From assembly GCA_000437675.1 (NCBI GenBank), contig FR901744.1:1711-65710 (forward strand): a stretch of 64,000 nt of DNA. Direction: 5' to 3'. The position numbers and the translations under genes are program-made. Positions 39,029 to 48,262 of this stretch are shown here, piece by piece (the first letter of the stretch is position 1; every line of letters starts with the position of its first letter). The DNA comes from Prevotella sp. CAG:891. Its GTDB lineage: Bacteria > Bacteroidota > Bacteroidia > Bacteroidales > Bacteroidaceae. The notes beneath the pieces were generated by a model. It was not told the origin of the DNA and made no database searches. It saw nothing but the letters and a program-made list of their open reading frames with translations.

Positions 39029-39059
39029 CAAATTTACTACAAAAAAGGGGAAATGCAAA
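39029..39059 (-). promoter_or_regulatory. Promoter of the DUF1599-tpiA-SPOR-folE string
   Basis: On the minus strand: TTTG (39056-39059), a 19-nt spacer, TAAATTTG (39029-39036) then C. A 7-bp inverted repeat AAGGGGA/TCCCCTT (about 39045-39070) encloses the -33 element and could be an operator. Confidence 0.72.
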
Positions 39060-39353
39060 GCAACTCCCCTTATAAGTATTCTTTATACATTGAAACGGTC
39101 ATTGCTGTTTGCAATTCAAGTAGCTTTGTATGCATAAAGTTCAACTAGCGAAGTTTAATCAGTTTATATGTACTTTTTCTTGTCAGCTTGCTTTTCTAGC
39201 AAGTAAGAATGACGGAGTGTGCTAAAAATTTTGTAAACTTGTTGTTATATGATAGTTTCCTTCTGCGATAAGTATTTTTTGCCGATATTTGCGCTAGAAT
39301 AGTGGATTATTGCATGCGATTATTCAATTAGAAATTTTAAAAAGTCATTAGAT

Positions 39354-40319
39354 ATGAAGCGAACACTCTTTACCTTTATTCTGCTTTTCGCAATTTCATT
39401 ATCTGCAATGTCTATGCGATATGAGGAGGCTAGGCGCCGTGCATGGTTCTTGACAGATAAAATGGCCTACGAGTTGAATTTAACTCCAGGTCAATATGAG
39501 CGTGCATACGAAATCAATCTAGATTACTTGATGAGTCTACGTTCACCATCTGATTGTTCTGGTCCATATTGGCGTTATCGTGATGCTGATTTTCGTTGCA
39601 TTCTTTTTGATTGGCAGTATAATTTATTCCGTACGCTCGACTACTTTTTTCGACCAGTTCGCTGGGTTCGTTCCGCGTGGTATTATCCCATTGTACATAG
39701 ATATAGAGTAGGGTATTATTACTTTGAACGACCTGCAATTTATGTCAAATATCGTGGTCGTGGTTGGCGTAGACGAAGCCATAATGATCCAAGCCCTTAT
39801 TATGGTATTCATTTTGATCGGGGGCATGGTATGCGCGATTATTATCACAATGGACATAATCATCGTCCCTCACGCCCAGACTATGGCCATAAGCCGCATA
39901 GGCCTGACAGACCAGGTAAACCCAACAGACCTGGTCAACCGCATAGACCAGGCAGACCTAATATGCCAGAAAAACCAAATTCTCCCGTAATTCCAATTAA
40001 ACCGCTTCGACCTATAAAGCCTGACAATCCTACTGTTCAGCCTATAAAGCCTGGGCAGATACATAGGCCTAATCGGGATGACAAGGTGGTATTATATCCT
40101 AATCATAACTCTAATCATGGACGAGATTGGAAATATAGTGATTTCAGGAAGACTGAGAAGTCAGACTTCTCACGATACTCAAGGAAACGTAATGCAAATC
40201 GAGACCGCAATCAGCGCGTATCAACTTCTTCGCGCAATGAAAAAAGTTTTGTAAACAAATCTTCGCGTAATTCACATTCTAATAGAAGTCAGCATCGTCG
40301 CTCGTTTGAGCAGAGATAG
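39354..40319 (+). CDS. Secreted, strongly basic Pro/Arg/His-rich protein
   Basis: A 321-residue protein with a signal peptide (1-20). Residues 24-62 (EEARRRAWFLTDKMAYELNLTPGQYERAYEINLDY) resemble the helical LTxxQ segments of Spy/CpxP-like proteins. The middle is aromatic and arginine-rich. Residues about 165-235 are a low-complexity tract of RPGxPxRPGxP-type repeats, and the C-terminus is a Ser/Arg/Asn-rich disordered tail. The very high charge suggests nucleic-acid, polysaccharide or envelope binding. I do not recognise a named family. It is followed by a clear terminator. Confidence 0.75.
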   Translation: MKRTLFTFILLFAISLSAMSMRYEEARRRAWFLTDKMAYELNLTPGQYERAYEINLDYLMSLRSPSDCSGPYWRYRDADFRCILFDWQYNLFRTLDYFFRPVRWVRSAWYYPIVHRYRVGYYYFERPAIYVKYRGRGWRRRSHNDPSPYYGIHFDRGHGMRDYYHNGHNHRPSRPDYGHKPHRPDRPGKPNRPGQPHRPGRPNMPEKPNSPVIPIKPLRPIKPDNPTVQPIKPGQIHRPNRDDKVVLYPNHNSNHGRDWKYSDFRKTEKSDFSRYSRKRNANRDRNQRVSTSSRNEKSFVNKSSRNSHSNRSQHRRSFEQR

Positions 40320-40389
40320 TCTTTTTAAAGTGAGAATGATGTGCAATAATATTAACATAAGCTTATTGCGTTGAAATTATTCTTAGGTT

Positions 40390-40438
40390 AAAACCTCTAA
40401 AAGAGTTCTCTATATAGAACGCTTTTAGAGGTTTTTTG
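40390..40438. terminator. Bidirectional terminator after the basic secreted protein gene
   Basis: AAAACCTCTAAAAG (40390-40403) pairs perfectly with CTTTTAGAGGTTTT (40422-40435), with an inner GTTCT/AGAAC hairpin and a T6 run. It could also stop transcripts arriving from the R2 promoter on the minus strand. Confidence 0.85.
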
Positions 40439-40777
40439 TTGTAAAAGAGCAAGGTCATACAAGCGAAAGTTCGGCTCAGTCGCAAAAGTATGTGGTAAAA
40501 CTTAACAACGCATCCCGGGGTTCAGACAGGTCTACCTGCCTTACTTTCTGAGGTGACAAAATGTCTAAGAACGCTGAATGAATAAAATAAGGAATACTGT
40601 TTTTCATCTGTTTAGGCTCATGTGCAGTTTATCCATACTGCAGTGCTGCCTTTATAGCTATTGTGATGTCAGTGCAAACCGAATCTTGTTTTGTGCGAAT
40701 GTCAGTGCAAACCGAATACAGAGCGATGAGAGCTGGCTCTCAAAAGTTATGCTGAGGTGCAGCCTAAGTTCGCGAAG

Positions 40778-40809
40778 CAAAGATACAACATGCACAACCC
40801 GAAATCAAA
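40778..40809 (-). promoter_or_regulatory. Promoter embedded in R2 copy B
   Basis: On the minus strand: TTTG (40806-40809), a 20-nt spacer, TATCTTTG (40778-40785) then C. Position within the element and sequence match 16065-16097 although nearby bases differ. Confidence 0.65.
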
Positions 40810-40849
40810 ATCTTTTAGTTTTTAACGTTTTGTATGGCTAACCGTTTCA

Positions 40850-41190
40850 AATCTCACCGGTCCCTTCGCCGTAAATGTTAAACAGTAAACCGTCGAGTAA
40901 GTGAAATTATACGAAAATTTTCAGCTTATTTTTCCATCTGCCTGCCGTTGTTAGAACCACGCGATGAGCTATCGTCAAAATTTGCTCCGTGATTCTCCGA
41001 ATTAGTTCCGAGCTAGTCGAATTTAGTTCCGAGCTAGTTTCAATAATCTTGGAACTACTGATAATCAGCGTTTTCAGAAAAACGCCCCAATCGGTTCTAC
41101 AACTGCTCATTCCGCCTTGCAATAATGCTAAAGGCGAACCCGTACATTTTTACTTTAATTCACCTGTTTGTTAAATCCGCCCCTGCGCAC
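40850..41190 (+). repeat. R1 dispersed repeat, copy 3, nested inside R2
   Basis: A divergent first unit (TTTGCTCCGTGATTCTC, ending 40997), two units (40998-41018, 41019-41039) with TTAGTTCCGAGCTAGT, then the terminal block 41040-41069 with CTTGGAACT and CTGATAATCAG. The 5' flank has GTTAAACAGTAA and GTAAGTGAAAT as in copy 4, and the 3' flank has TTGTTAAATCCGCC. It interrupts R2 copy B. Confidence 0.8.
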
Positions 41191-41636
41191 TCGAAGCCGC
41201 GAAATGTTTCCCCATTCAAAGTGATTGGTAGTTCCACGTTGAAGAACAGCTAGAAGCACAAAGTCGAAAATTACGGTTGGCATTTACTCGTAATGGTCAT
41301 TACCCACACGTTGCAACATAGACCCAAATGCCCCCTAATATCGCACCTCAAAAATTTTCCCACATCTCCGAATGGGAAATAAGCCCTTTATCTACGGGCA
41401 TTCCGGTGCGTTATTCACACGCGAAAAAAATGAAATCGGGATATAACATTTTATCTCTTGCTGATACTCAAAACGTACGAAACTGCAACGTTTTACTTTA
41501 CTCAAATGTCAAAGCCCCCACACCTTTGTGCCACTGTCCCGAAAGTTCTTTCCATTTTAATGGCTCGTATAGAATTCAAAATCAGAATGTTGTATGCTGA
41601 ATGATAGGTACGACCATTGAGGATAGGTAGATATGA

Positions 41637-41681
41637 AAGTAGGAGATAAACACCAATATAATGAGTGTTTACCTCCTACTT
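41637..41681 (-). terminator. Terminator of the GGGtGRT operon
   Basis: AAGTAGGAG-TAAACAC (41637-41653) pairs with GTGTTTA-CTCCTACTT (41665-41681), one mismatch. It lies 22 bp after the stop codon at 41704. Confidence 0.75.
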
Positions 41682-41703
41682 AATTTAGTTATAAGTCCTT
41701 AAA

Positions 41704-42723
41704 TTACTTCTTGTTCAAAGCTAAGTCAACTTTTACAGCACAAGCTACAGAGCAACCTACCATCGGGTTGTTACCAATCCCGAGGAAGCCCATCATCTCA
41801 ACGTGTGCGGGTACAGATGAAGAACCTGCAAACTGAGCATCTGAGTGCATACGGCCGAGGGTGTCGGTCATACCGTATGAAGCAGGACCTGCAGCCATGT
41901 TGTCCGGGTGAAGCGTACGACCGGTACCACCACCTGAAGCTACGCTGAAGTAGGGCTTGCCAGCAAGTACACGTTCCTTCTTGTAAGTACCTGCAACGGG
42001 GTGCTGGAAGCGAGTGGGGTTGGTAGAGTTACCAGTAATAGAAACATCTACATCTTCCTTCCACATGATAGCAACACCTTCACGTACGTCGTCAGCACCA
42101 TAGCAGTTTACTTTGGCGCGGGGACCATCGCTGTATGAAGTTTCGCTAACAACCTTGAGTTCACCAGTATAGTAGTCGAACTTGGTTTGAACATAGGTAA
42201 AGCCATTGATACGGCTGATAATCATAGCCGCATCTTTGCCTAAACCATTGAGGATGCAGCGCAAGGGCTTGTCCTCCGGACGGCTTTGGTTTGCCATCTG
42301 TGCAATTTTGATAGCACCTTCAGCAGCTGCAAAACTTTCGTGACCTGCGAGGAATGCAAAGCACTTAGTCTCGGGTGAGAGCAGACGAGCTGCCAATTTG
42401 CCATGACCTACACCGACTTTACGGTCGTCAGCCACAGAACCGGGGATGCAGAAAGCCTGCAAACCTTCACCGATATATTCTGCTGCTTCTACGGCGTCTT
42501 TAGCCTTTTCCTTCAATGCAATAGCCGTACCTACTACGTAAGCCCATTTTGCATTTTCAAAGCAAATCATCTGGGTGCTTTCGCATTCCTGATAAGGATC
42601 GATGCCATATTGCTCGCAAATTTGGTTGGCCTCTTCAATGTCCTTGATACCGTGCTTGTTAAGGGCAGCGAGAATCTGCTTGATACGACGGTCCTGGCTT
42701 TCAAATTTTACTTCTCTAATCAT
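41704..42723 (-). CDS. GGGtGRT-motif protein
   Basis: A 339-residue cytoplasmic protein carrying the motif SGGGTGRTLHPDN (about 274-286) for which the family is named, with other conserved Gly/His-rich stretches (VGVGHGKLAARLLSP, FLAGHESFAAAEGAIK). It appears across anaerobes but has no established function that I know of. It is 14 bp downstream of the NifU-like gene and clearly co-transcribed, suggesting a joint role in iron-sulfur or redox metabolism (inference). Confidence 0.83.
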   Translation of the reverse strand: MIREVKFESQDRRIKQILAALNKHGIKDIEEANQICEQYGIDPYQECESTQMICFENAKWAYVVGTAIALKEKAKDAVEAAEYIGEGLQAFCIPGSVADDRKVGVGHGKLAARLLSPETKCFAFLAGHESFAAAEGAIKIAQMANQSRPEDKPLRCILNGLGKDAAMIISRINGFTYVQTKFDYYTGELKVVSETSYSDGPRAKVNCYGADDVREGVAIMWKEDVDVSITGNSTNPTRFQHPVAGTYKKERVLAGKPYFSVASGGGTGRTLHPDNMAAGPASYGMTDTLGRMHSDAQFAGSSSVPAHVEMMGFLGIGNNPMVGCSVACAVKVDLALNKK

Positions 42724-42737
42724 TTTTGTGGTCCTCC

Positions 42738-43439
42738 TTAATCTTTACGTGGGTCAATGGATTTAACAGCACCTTGCTCTTCAGTGGTGCGGCCGTACGT
42801 ACCAGTTACGCTCTTAAGAGCTTCATCAGCGGGAACACCCTTCTTGATAGCATCCATGAACTTGCCCATGTGAACAAATTCGTAGCCAATAACCTGGTTG
42901 TCTTTGTCGAGGAACATTTTGGTAATGTAACCTTCGGTCAACTGCAAGTAACGAGAGCCTTTAACCTTAGTACCATAGAGAGTACCAGTCTGGCTGATAA
43001 GGCCCTTACCCAAGTCTTCCAAACCAGCACCGATAACCAAGCCGCCTTCAGAGAAAGCACTTTGGGTACGTCCGTAAACGATTTGGAGGAAAAGTTCGCG
43101 CATAGCTGTATTGATAGCATCGCAAACCAAGTCAGTGTTGAGAGCTTCGAGAATGGTCTTGCCGGGGAGGATTTCACTTGCCATAGCAGCTGAGTGAGTC
43201 ATACCTGAACAGCCGATAGTTTCGACCAAGCATTCCTCGATTACGCCTTCCTTAACATTCAGCGTAAGTTTGCAAGCACCCTGCTGCGGAGCACACCAAC
43301 CCACACCGTGAGTCAAACCGGAGATGTCTTTGATTTCCTTTGCTTGTACCCACTTTCCTTCCTCAGGGATAGGAGCGGGACCATGGTTGGGGCCTTTGGC
43401 TACGCAACACATGTTCTGAACTTCGTGTGAATATTCCAT
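42738..43439 (-). CDS. NifU-like iron-sulfur scaffold-related protein
   Basis: A 233-residue cytoplasmic protein related to the IscU/NifU N-terminal scaffold fold. Candidate cluster ligands are C48 and C55 (GWCAPQQGACK) and the Cys in ETIGCSGMTHSA (about C76). The cysteine pattern is not that of canonical IscU, so a scaffold role is only suggested. It is always paired in my recollection with the GGGtGRT gene next to it. A consensus promoter lies 120 bp upstream. Confidence 0.8.
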   Translation of the reverse strand: MEYSHEVQNMCCVAKGPNHGPAPIPEEGKWVQAKEIKDISGLTHGVGWCAPQQGACKLTLNVKEGVIEECLVETIGCSGMTHSAAMASEILPGKTILEALNTDLVCDAINTAMRELFLQIVYGRTQSAFSEGGLVIGAGLEDLGKGLISQTGTLYGTKVKGSRYLQLTEGYITKMFLDKDNQVIGYEFVHMGKFMDAIKKGVPADEALKSVTGTYGRTTEEQGAVKSIDPRKD

Positions 43440-43556
43440 GTTGTAATTTGTATAAGTAGAATACTAAATTCTTTCGTTGAGTTTGTATATGCTCTTGATT
43501 AGGTAAACCTTTTCTCGTTAGTTAAGGCTTTCTCAAGAGACGCTTTTTCGCTTTGG

Positions 43557-43587
43557 CAAAGTTACAGTAACTTTTGTGAGTGGCAAA
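43557..43587 (-). promoter_or_regulatory. Promoter of the NifU-like/GGGtGRT operon
   Basis: On the minus strand: TTTG (43584-43587), a 19-nt spacer, TAACTTTG (43557-43564) then C. The leader is about 110 nt. Confidence 0.75.
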
Positions 43588-43708
43588 ATATTGTTACATT
43601 TTTTGTGCTCAAAATCCTGCCATTTTTACTTAAAAGCACTCAAATTGTTTAGGCTTAAGCTAAATAGAGCTATTTCACTTTGCTTAAAGTGTAAAAATTT
43701 GTGTGTAG

Positions 43709-45706
43709 TTATTGCTTATGACCAATTTTTTTCATCAGTGCATAAGCCTTGTAAAGGCCTAATTGACCAGCTTTGCTGAAATCGGCAAAGGCTTTGTTCT
43801 TATCGTTTTGATGAAGATATATTAAGCCACGGTTGTAGTATGCTTCGGGCAATCTTGAATCATATTCGATTGCTTTGTTAAATGCTTCAAGAGCCGGATT
43901 ATAGGTCTTTTGATTGAGATATATGCACCCCAAATTGTAGTAGATATATGAGTTTTGGGGTGATTTTTCTTTTGCAACTCGCAGGTCGGCAATGGCTAAA
44001 TTGATTTGTGATTTAGCCTCTTTTTCCGTAACTGTTTGCGATGTAGCGTTTCGCATTAGTATTGCTGCTCGTTGAAGGCGTGCAGCTACTGAAGAGGAGT
44101 CTGCAATAACGGCTTGACTTGCTTCGTTTAATGCCGAAGAAAAATCGTATTTTGCAGCATGAATAGCAGACATCACAAGTGCCTGTTCGAATTTGCTGAA
44201 TTTGTTAAACTTCGGTTTTAACCATTTCTCCTCACTTTCAGCATTTTCTAATGAGTTTGCTTCCGTTTCTGCTGTCAGGCAAAATCTGCAGTTGTTGCCA
44301 TTGGCCGTATGAAGTTTTGATAATTCGGATAGATAACCAATGGAATGGTAGCTTCGCGTTTGAACAGAACGAAATGCCAACGCATACATAGGTAGGGGAG
44401 TGGATTCCACTTGTTCATTTTGAACTTTACCGTATAATGTGCCAAATACATTACGTACTGAGTCTGGTTTATCCTCTACAAGCTGTTGGTACTGATCAAG
44501 TTCATGTTCTGACCTGAGGCGTACTTTTTTGTTCGTAGTTTTTTTGTTACGTCCAAAAGCTATATCAAGATTTTTTCGAGCAATGACAGTTTCATCGTCT
44601 AATGCACCTTTCGTGTCGCCAATCATTCGTCTGCACTTTGAGCGTGCCACGTATCCGTAGTAAAAGTTTGGATATTCCTTAATCAATTTTGAATAATCAG
44701 CAATAGCACCTTTGAAATCACCTGTTTTCTCACGCAGTTGGGCACGATTGTACATAGCTAGTGTATTGTCTGGTTCTATTTGCAGGATAAAATCAAAGTC
44801 GCTGATTGCGCGGTTATAGTCGCCAACAAATGAACGTAGCAAACCTCTGTTGTAATGCGCCACAAAGTGTTTGGGTTGTAATTGTATGGTTTTATCGTAA
44901 TCGGCTATAGCTAATCCAAATTGTCCCAAAGCGTGGCGCGCTTGTGCTCTGCTGATGTACAAATCAAAATCGTTAGGGGAAAGTTCTATGGCTTTGCTCA
45001 GGCATGAATCAGCCAAACTATATTCTTGTTTGTTGATGGCATATTTTCCTTTGAAACTCCATGCGTTTCCTTCCTTGGGATTTTTGACTAGCAGCGAGTC
45101 AATCCACACCATACTTTGCGTCGTATCTTTTTGCTCGAGCAATGATTGAGCTTTAATCATATAGACACGATAATAGTTAGGCCATCTTTTTAGCAGATAG
45201 TCTAAATCAATATCAGCGTTTGCGTATTCTTTATTTTGAAGATAGCAAAGTGCCCTATTGTATCGTGCGCCTTGATCGTCGGGATGTTCCTTTAAACTTC
45301 TGGAATAGTCTTCAATAGCTCCTTTGTAATTTACATTATGTATACGGCAAAGTCCACGAAGTTGATAAACCTCTGCAATGAACGGATTAAGTTCAATGCT
45401 TTTTGAACAGTCAGCTTCGGCACCTAAATAATCCTCTAATGTAAATTTTGCAAAAGCTCTATAATAATAGGGGCGCGAAAGAAAGGGCTTGGCATCAATG
45501 GCTTGATTGAAATACTTAATGGCTGTTAAGTAATCATCAACACTGAGCGCATTGCGTCCCATAATTGTAACCATTTCAGCATCAACCTGCCCCCATGCAC
45601 ATTGTGAAGCCCCCATACACATAATTCCGATTACATATTTAGTCGAAATCTGTAGTAGGGGATGGCATATTTTTGAGATGATGTTGCTGAAGGGCTTGTT
45701 TGTCAT
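43709..45706 (-). CDS. Tetratricopeptide repeat protein, exported
   Basis: A 665-residue protein with an N-terminal export signal (about 1-40, ending SQCAWGQ) and at least ten TPR motifs of the NP-rich type (AIDAKPFLSRPYYYRAFAKF, LQPKHFVAHYNRGLLRSF, IEPDNTLAMYNRAQLRE and a C-terminal set ending YDSRLPEAYYNRGLIYLHQ). A charged region without repeats sits at about 385-490. TPR arrays are protein-binding scaffolds, here probably in the periplasm. It follows def at 74 bp in the ruvX-def-TPR string. Confidence 0.87.
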   Translation of the reverse strand: MTNKPFSNIISKICHPLLQISTKYVIGIMCMGASQCAWGQVDAEMVTIMGRNALSVDDYLTAIKYFNQAIDAKPFLSRPYYYRAFAKFTLEDYLGAEADCSKSIELNPFIAEVYQLRGLCRIHNVNYKGAIEDYSRSLKEHPDDQGARYNRALCYLQNKEYANADIDLDYLLKRWPNYYRVYMIKAQSLLEQKDTTQSMVWIDSLLVKNPKEGNAWSFKGKYAINKQEYSLADSCLSKAIELSPNDFDLYISRAQARHALGQFGLAIADYDKTIQLQPKHFVAHYNRGLLRSFVGDYNRAISDFDFILQIEPDNTLAMYNRAQLREKTGDFKGAIADYSKLIKEYPNFYYGYVARSKCRRMIGDTKGALDDETVIARKNLDIAFGRNKKTTNKKVRLRSEHELDQYQQLVEDKPDSVRNVFGTLYGKVQNEQVESTPLPMYALAFRSVQTRSYHSIGYLSELSKLHTANGNNCRFCLTAETEANSLENAESEEKWLKPKFNKFSKFEQALVMSAIHAAKYDFSSALNEASQAVIADSSSVAARLQRAAILMRNATSQTVTEKEAKSQINLAIADLRVAKEKSPQNSYIYYNLGCIYLNQKTYNPALEAFNKAIEYDSRLPEAYYNRGLIYLHQNDKNKAFADFSKAGQLGLYKAYALMKKIGHKQ

Positions 45707-45780
45707 ATTGCAATCAAAGGTGCATGATTTAACTGTAATAGTCAGGTGTGTGATTTTGGTAGAGAAAAAATTGAAGCTGA

Positions 45781-46338
45781 TTACTTAGGACATTTTACCT
45801 TGTAGGCACAACGGAATTTGCCTTTAAGCATTTGCGTCAATTTACTGCGAATCATTTGTTTGCGGAGCGGCGAGATGCGATCAATAAACAAGTGTCCGTC
45901 TAAATGGTCAAACTCATGTTGCATAACGCGAGCAAGGAATCCTTCAACCCATTCATCATGTTCATTGAAGTCTTCGTCCATGTATTTAACTCTGATTCGC
46001 GTTGCACGGCGCACGGGCTCATGTATTCCGGGTACGCTTAAGCAACCTTCTGTCATTGATTCCACATTTGTTTCATCAAATTCTACAATATGCGGATTGA
46101 TGAAGGCCTTGTTAAAACCTTCATATTCGGGAAATTCATCCTTCATCACATCCAGTGTGATTACTGCCAAGCGGATGTCTTTACCAATTTGAGGTGCTGC
46201 CAAACCAACTCCATCACTATGGTACATGGTTTCGAACATGTCAGCAATCAATTGTTTTAAATTGGGATAATCAGGAGTAATGTCTTGAGCCGTTTTTCTA
46301 AGAACCGGCATTCCGTATGTATAAATAGGTAGAATCAT
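45781..46338 (-). CDS. def: Peptide deformylase
   Basis: Def removes the formyl group from nascent proteins. It is 185 residues. All three motifs are intact: [10 protein letters not shown] (43-52), EGCLSVP (97-103; Cys metal ligand) and HEFDHLDG (141-148; two His ligands and the catalytic Glu). It follows ruvX at 50 bp. Confidence 0.96.
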   Translation of the reverse strand: MILPIYTYGMPVLRKTAQDITPDYPNLKQLIADMFETMYHSDGVGLAAPQIGKDIRLAVITLDVMKDEFPEYEGFNKAFINPHIVEFDETNVESMTEGCLSVPGIHEPVRRATRIRVKYMDEDFNEHDEWVEGFLARVMQHEFDHLDGHLFIDRISPLRKQMIRSKLTQMLKGKFRCAYKVKCPK

Positions 46339-46388
46339 TTTAATGTATGTAAGTTGCTTTAATATTTGGAGTTGTAGCTATTGAAAAG

Positions 46389-46802
46389 TTAGTGTTGGCT
46401 TTCCATGTAGCTTTGTAAAATAATGCAAGCACTGATTTCGTCCACAAGTCCTTTATCATTTTGTCTGCGTTTTTTTCCTATTCCACTTTCAAGGATAGTT
46501 TGATGCGCCAATACAGAGGTGAAGCGTTCATCGTAAAAAGAAATGGGAATGTTGGGAAAGTTTTTACGCAGTTTTTCAGAAAAAGCCAGAACCCGTTTTT
46601 GGTTTTCAGAAGGAAGCCCATTGGTTTGAGTGGGGAGTCCTACAACAAAACGTTCTACTGGTTCTTTGTCAACATATTGTTTCAAATACTTAATAAGGTC
46701 TTGTGTTTCCACTGTTGCCAACCCATTGGCTATGATTTGTGAGGGGTCGGTAACAGCTAATCCTGTGCGTTTTTTACCGTAGTCAATTGAAAGAATACGC
46801 AT
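46389..46802 (-). CDS. ruvX: RuvX/YqgF-family RNase H-fold nuclease
   Basis: A 137-residue protein of the YqgF family, proposed as a Holliday-junction resolvase and also linked to 16S rRNA maturation. The RNase H-like fold is marked by ILSIDYGKKRTGLAV (3-17), VVGLPTQ near residue 59 and FYDERFTS near residue 88, giving the acidic active-site residues. It heads the ruvX-def-TPR string after the serS terminator. Confidence 0.92.
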   Translation of the reverse strand: MRILSIDYGKKRTGLAVTDPSQIIANGLATVETQDLIKYLKQYVDKEPVERFVVGLPTQTNGLPSENQKRVLAFSEKLRKNFPNIPISFYDERFTSVLAHQTILESGIGKKRRQNDKGLVDEISACIILQSYMESQH

Positions 46803-46840
46803 GATAAATTTGATTGAGTAGGCCGACAGACTTATAATAA

Positions 46841-46907
46841 GTTAGCTTATTAAAAGCCTACGCAAACGAGCGGAGTAAAGAACTCGTTTGCGTAGATAAA
46901 AAGCTAA
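46841..46907 (-). terminator. serS terminator
   Basis: CTACGCAAACGAG (46858-46870) pairs perfectly with CTCGTTTGCGTAG (46883-46895). An outer GTTAGCTT/AAGCTAAC pair (46841-46848, 46900-46907) can extend it. Confidence 0.82.
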
Positions 46908-46912
46908 CTAAA

Positions 46913-48187
46913 TTATTTAATCATGTCACAGCCCATGTAAGGTTGCAAAGCCTTAGGAATGCGTATGCCTTCGGGAGTTTGGAAATCCTCGAGCAGGGCA
47001 GCGACAATACGCGGCAATGCAAGGGCTGAACCATTCAGCGTGTGGCAAAGTTGAATCTTCTTGTCTGCACCACGATAGCGGCATTGCAGACGGTTTGCCT
47101 GGTAAGTGTCGAAGTTCGAAACCGAACTTACTTCGAGCCAACGCTTCTGTGCCTCGCTATAAACTTCAAAGTCATAGCAGATGGCAGCCGTAAAACTCAT
47201 ATCACCGCCACACAAGCGCAAAATTCGGTAAGGCAATTCCAGTTTTTGGAGTAAACCTTCAACGTGCGCAAGCATTTCCTGATGTGATTCTTCCGAATGT
47301 TCAGGTTTGTCGATGCGGACGATTTCAATTTTGGAGAATTCATGAAGACGATTTAATCCGCGAACGTCTTTACCATAGCTACCAGCTTCACGACGGAAAC
47401 ATTGTGTATAGGCACAATTTTTTATTGGTAATTGGTCTTCAGACAGGATAACGTCGCGATAAATGTTCGTCACAGGCACCTCAGCTGTTGGAATAAGATA
47501 AAGGTCGTCCATTTCGCAATGATACATTTGACCTTCTTTGTCAGGCAACTGTCCCGTACCGTATCCCGAAGCTTGGTTTACTACGGTAGGAGGCATAATT
47601 TCAACGTAACCAGCCTTTCGTGCTTCATCCAGGAAGAAATTGATCAATGCACGTTGCAAGCGTGCACCCTGTCCTATGTAGACGGGAAAACCTGCACCTG
47701 TGATTTTAACACCTAAGTCGAAATCAATGAGGTTATATTTTTTAGCAAGTTCCCAATGGGGTAAAGCGTTCTCGGGTAAAACAGTATCGTGTCCGCCAGT
47801 CTTAACAACTAAGTTGTCCTCAGCGCATGAACCTTCGGGTACGATATCGTATGGAATATTAGGAATGGTGCAAAGCAAAGCTGTCTTTTCATCTTCAGCC
47901 TGCTTCATGGCTTCTTCCAAATCCTTTGTTTTAGTTTTAATTTCAGCAACTTGTTGTTTTGCACTTTCTGCAGCCTCTTTGTTGCCCTCTTTCATAAGTG
48001 AACCGATGCTTTTTGAAAGCGAATTGATTTGCGCCTTCAAAGCATCTAATTCAGTTTGAGCTTCTTTGCGTTTATTGTCAATGGCCAGCACGTTGTCAAT
48101 AGCTTCGCGTGCTCCTTTGAAATGTTTCTTTTCGAGGCCTTTGATGACGGCTTCTTTATCGTCTAAGATTTGTTTAATCGTAAGCAT
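46913..48187 (-). CDS. serS: Seryl-tRNA synthetase
   Basis: SerRS charges tRNA-Ser and tRNA-Sec. The 424-residue class II enzyme has the N-terminal antiparallel coiled coil (about 28-105), motif 2 (CFRREAGSYGKDVRGLNRLHEF) and motif 3 (NGSALALPRIVAALLE) near the C-terminus. Full length. A -7 element (TAACTTTG, 48217-48224) sits 30 bp upstream without a good -33 element. No T-box-like leader is present. Confidence 0.97.
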   Translation of the reverse strand: MLTIKQILDDKEAVIKGLEKKHFKGAREAIDNVLAIDNKRKEAQTELDALKAQINSLSKSIGSLMKEGNKEAAESAKQQVAEIKTKTKDLEEAMKQAEDEKTALLCTIPNIPYDIVPEGSCAEDNLVVKTGGHDTVLPENALPHWELAKKYNLIDFDLGVKITGAGFPVYIGQGARLQRALINFFLDEARKAGYVEIMPPTVVNQASGYGTGQLPDKEGQMYHCEMDDLYLIPTAEVPVTNIYRDVILSEDQLPIKNCAYTQCFRREAGSYGKDVRGLNRLHEFSKIEIVRIDKPEHSEESHQEMLAHVEGLLQKLELPYRILRLCGGDMSFTAAICYDFEVYSEAQKRWLEVSSVSNFDTYQANRLQCRYRGADKKIQLCHTLNGSALALPRIVAALLEDFQTPEGIRIPKALQPYMGCDMIK

Positions 48188-48216
48188 AGCTTCTTGTGAT
48201 TTTTGTTCTTTGACTG

Positions 48217-48224
48217 CAAAGTTA
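48217..48224 (-). promoter_or_regulatory. serS -7 element
   Basis: TAACTTTG followed by C on the minus strand; the expected -33 position lacks TTG, so the promoter is weak or activated. Confidence 0.4.
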
Positions 48225-48262
48225 GTAAAAGTTTTCTGAAATTGATATTCAAAAAAACGACT

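Larger units (their letters stand above)
40460..41590 (-). repeat. R2 dispersed repeat, copy B, split by an R1 copy
   Basis: The left part (40460-about 40830) and right part (about 41325-41590) match copy A (15775-16345) in order and orientation, and the roughly 490 bp between them are absent from copy A. The left part also carries a direct repeat, ATGTCAGTGCAAACCGAAT at 40666-40684 and 40699-40717, single in copy A. As in copy A, the element fills a gap between convergent genes. Confidence 0.8.

Noticed and set aside
41328..41600. Frame in R2 copy B sharing HAKKMKSGYNILSLAD with a frame at 16180-16443
   Set aside because: The shared peptide comes from a nucleotide-identical block with no excess of synonymous change, and the frames differ in start, end and everything downstream.
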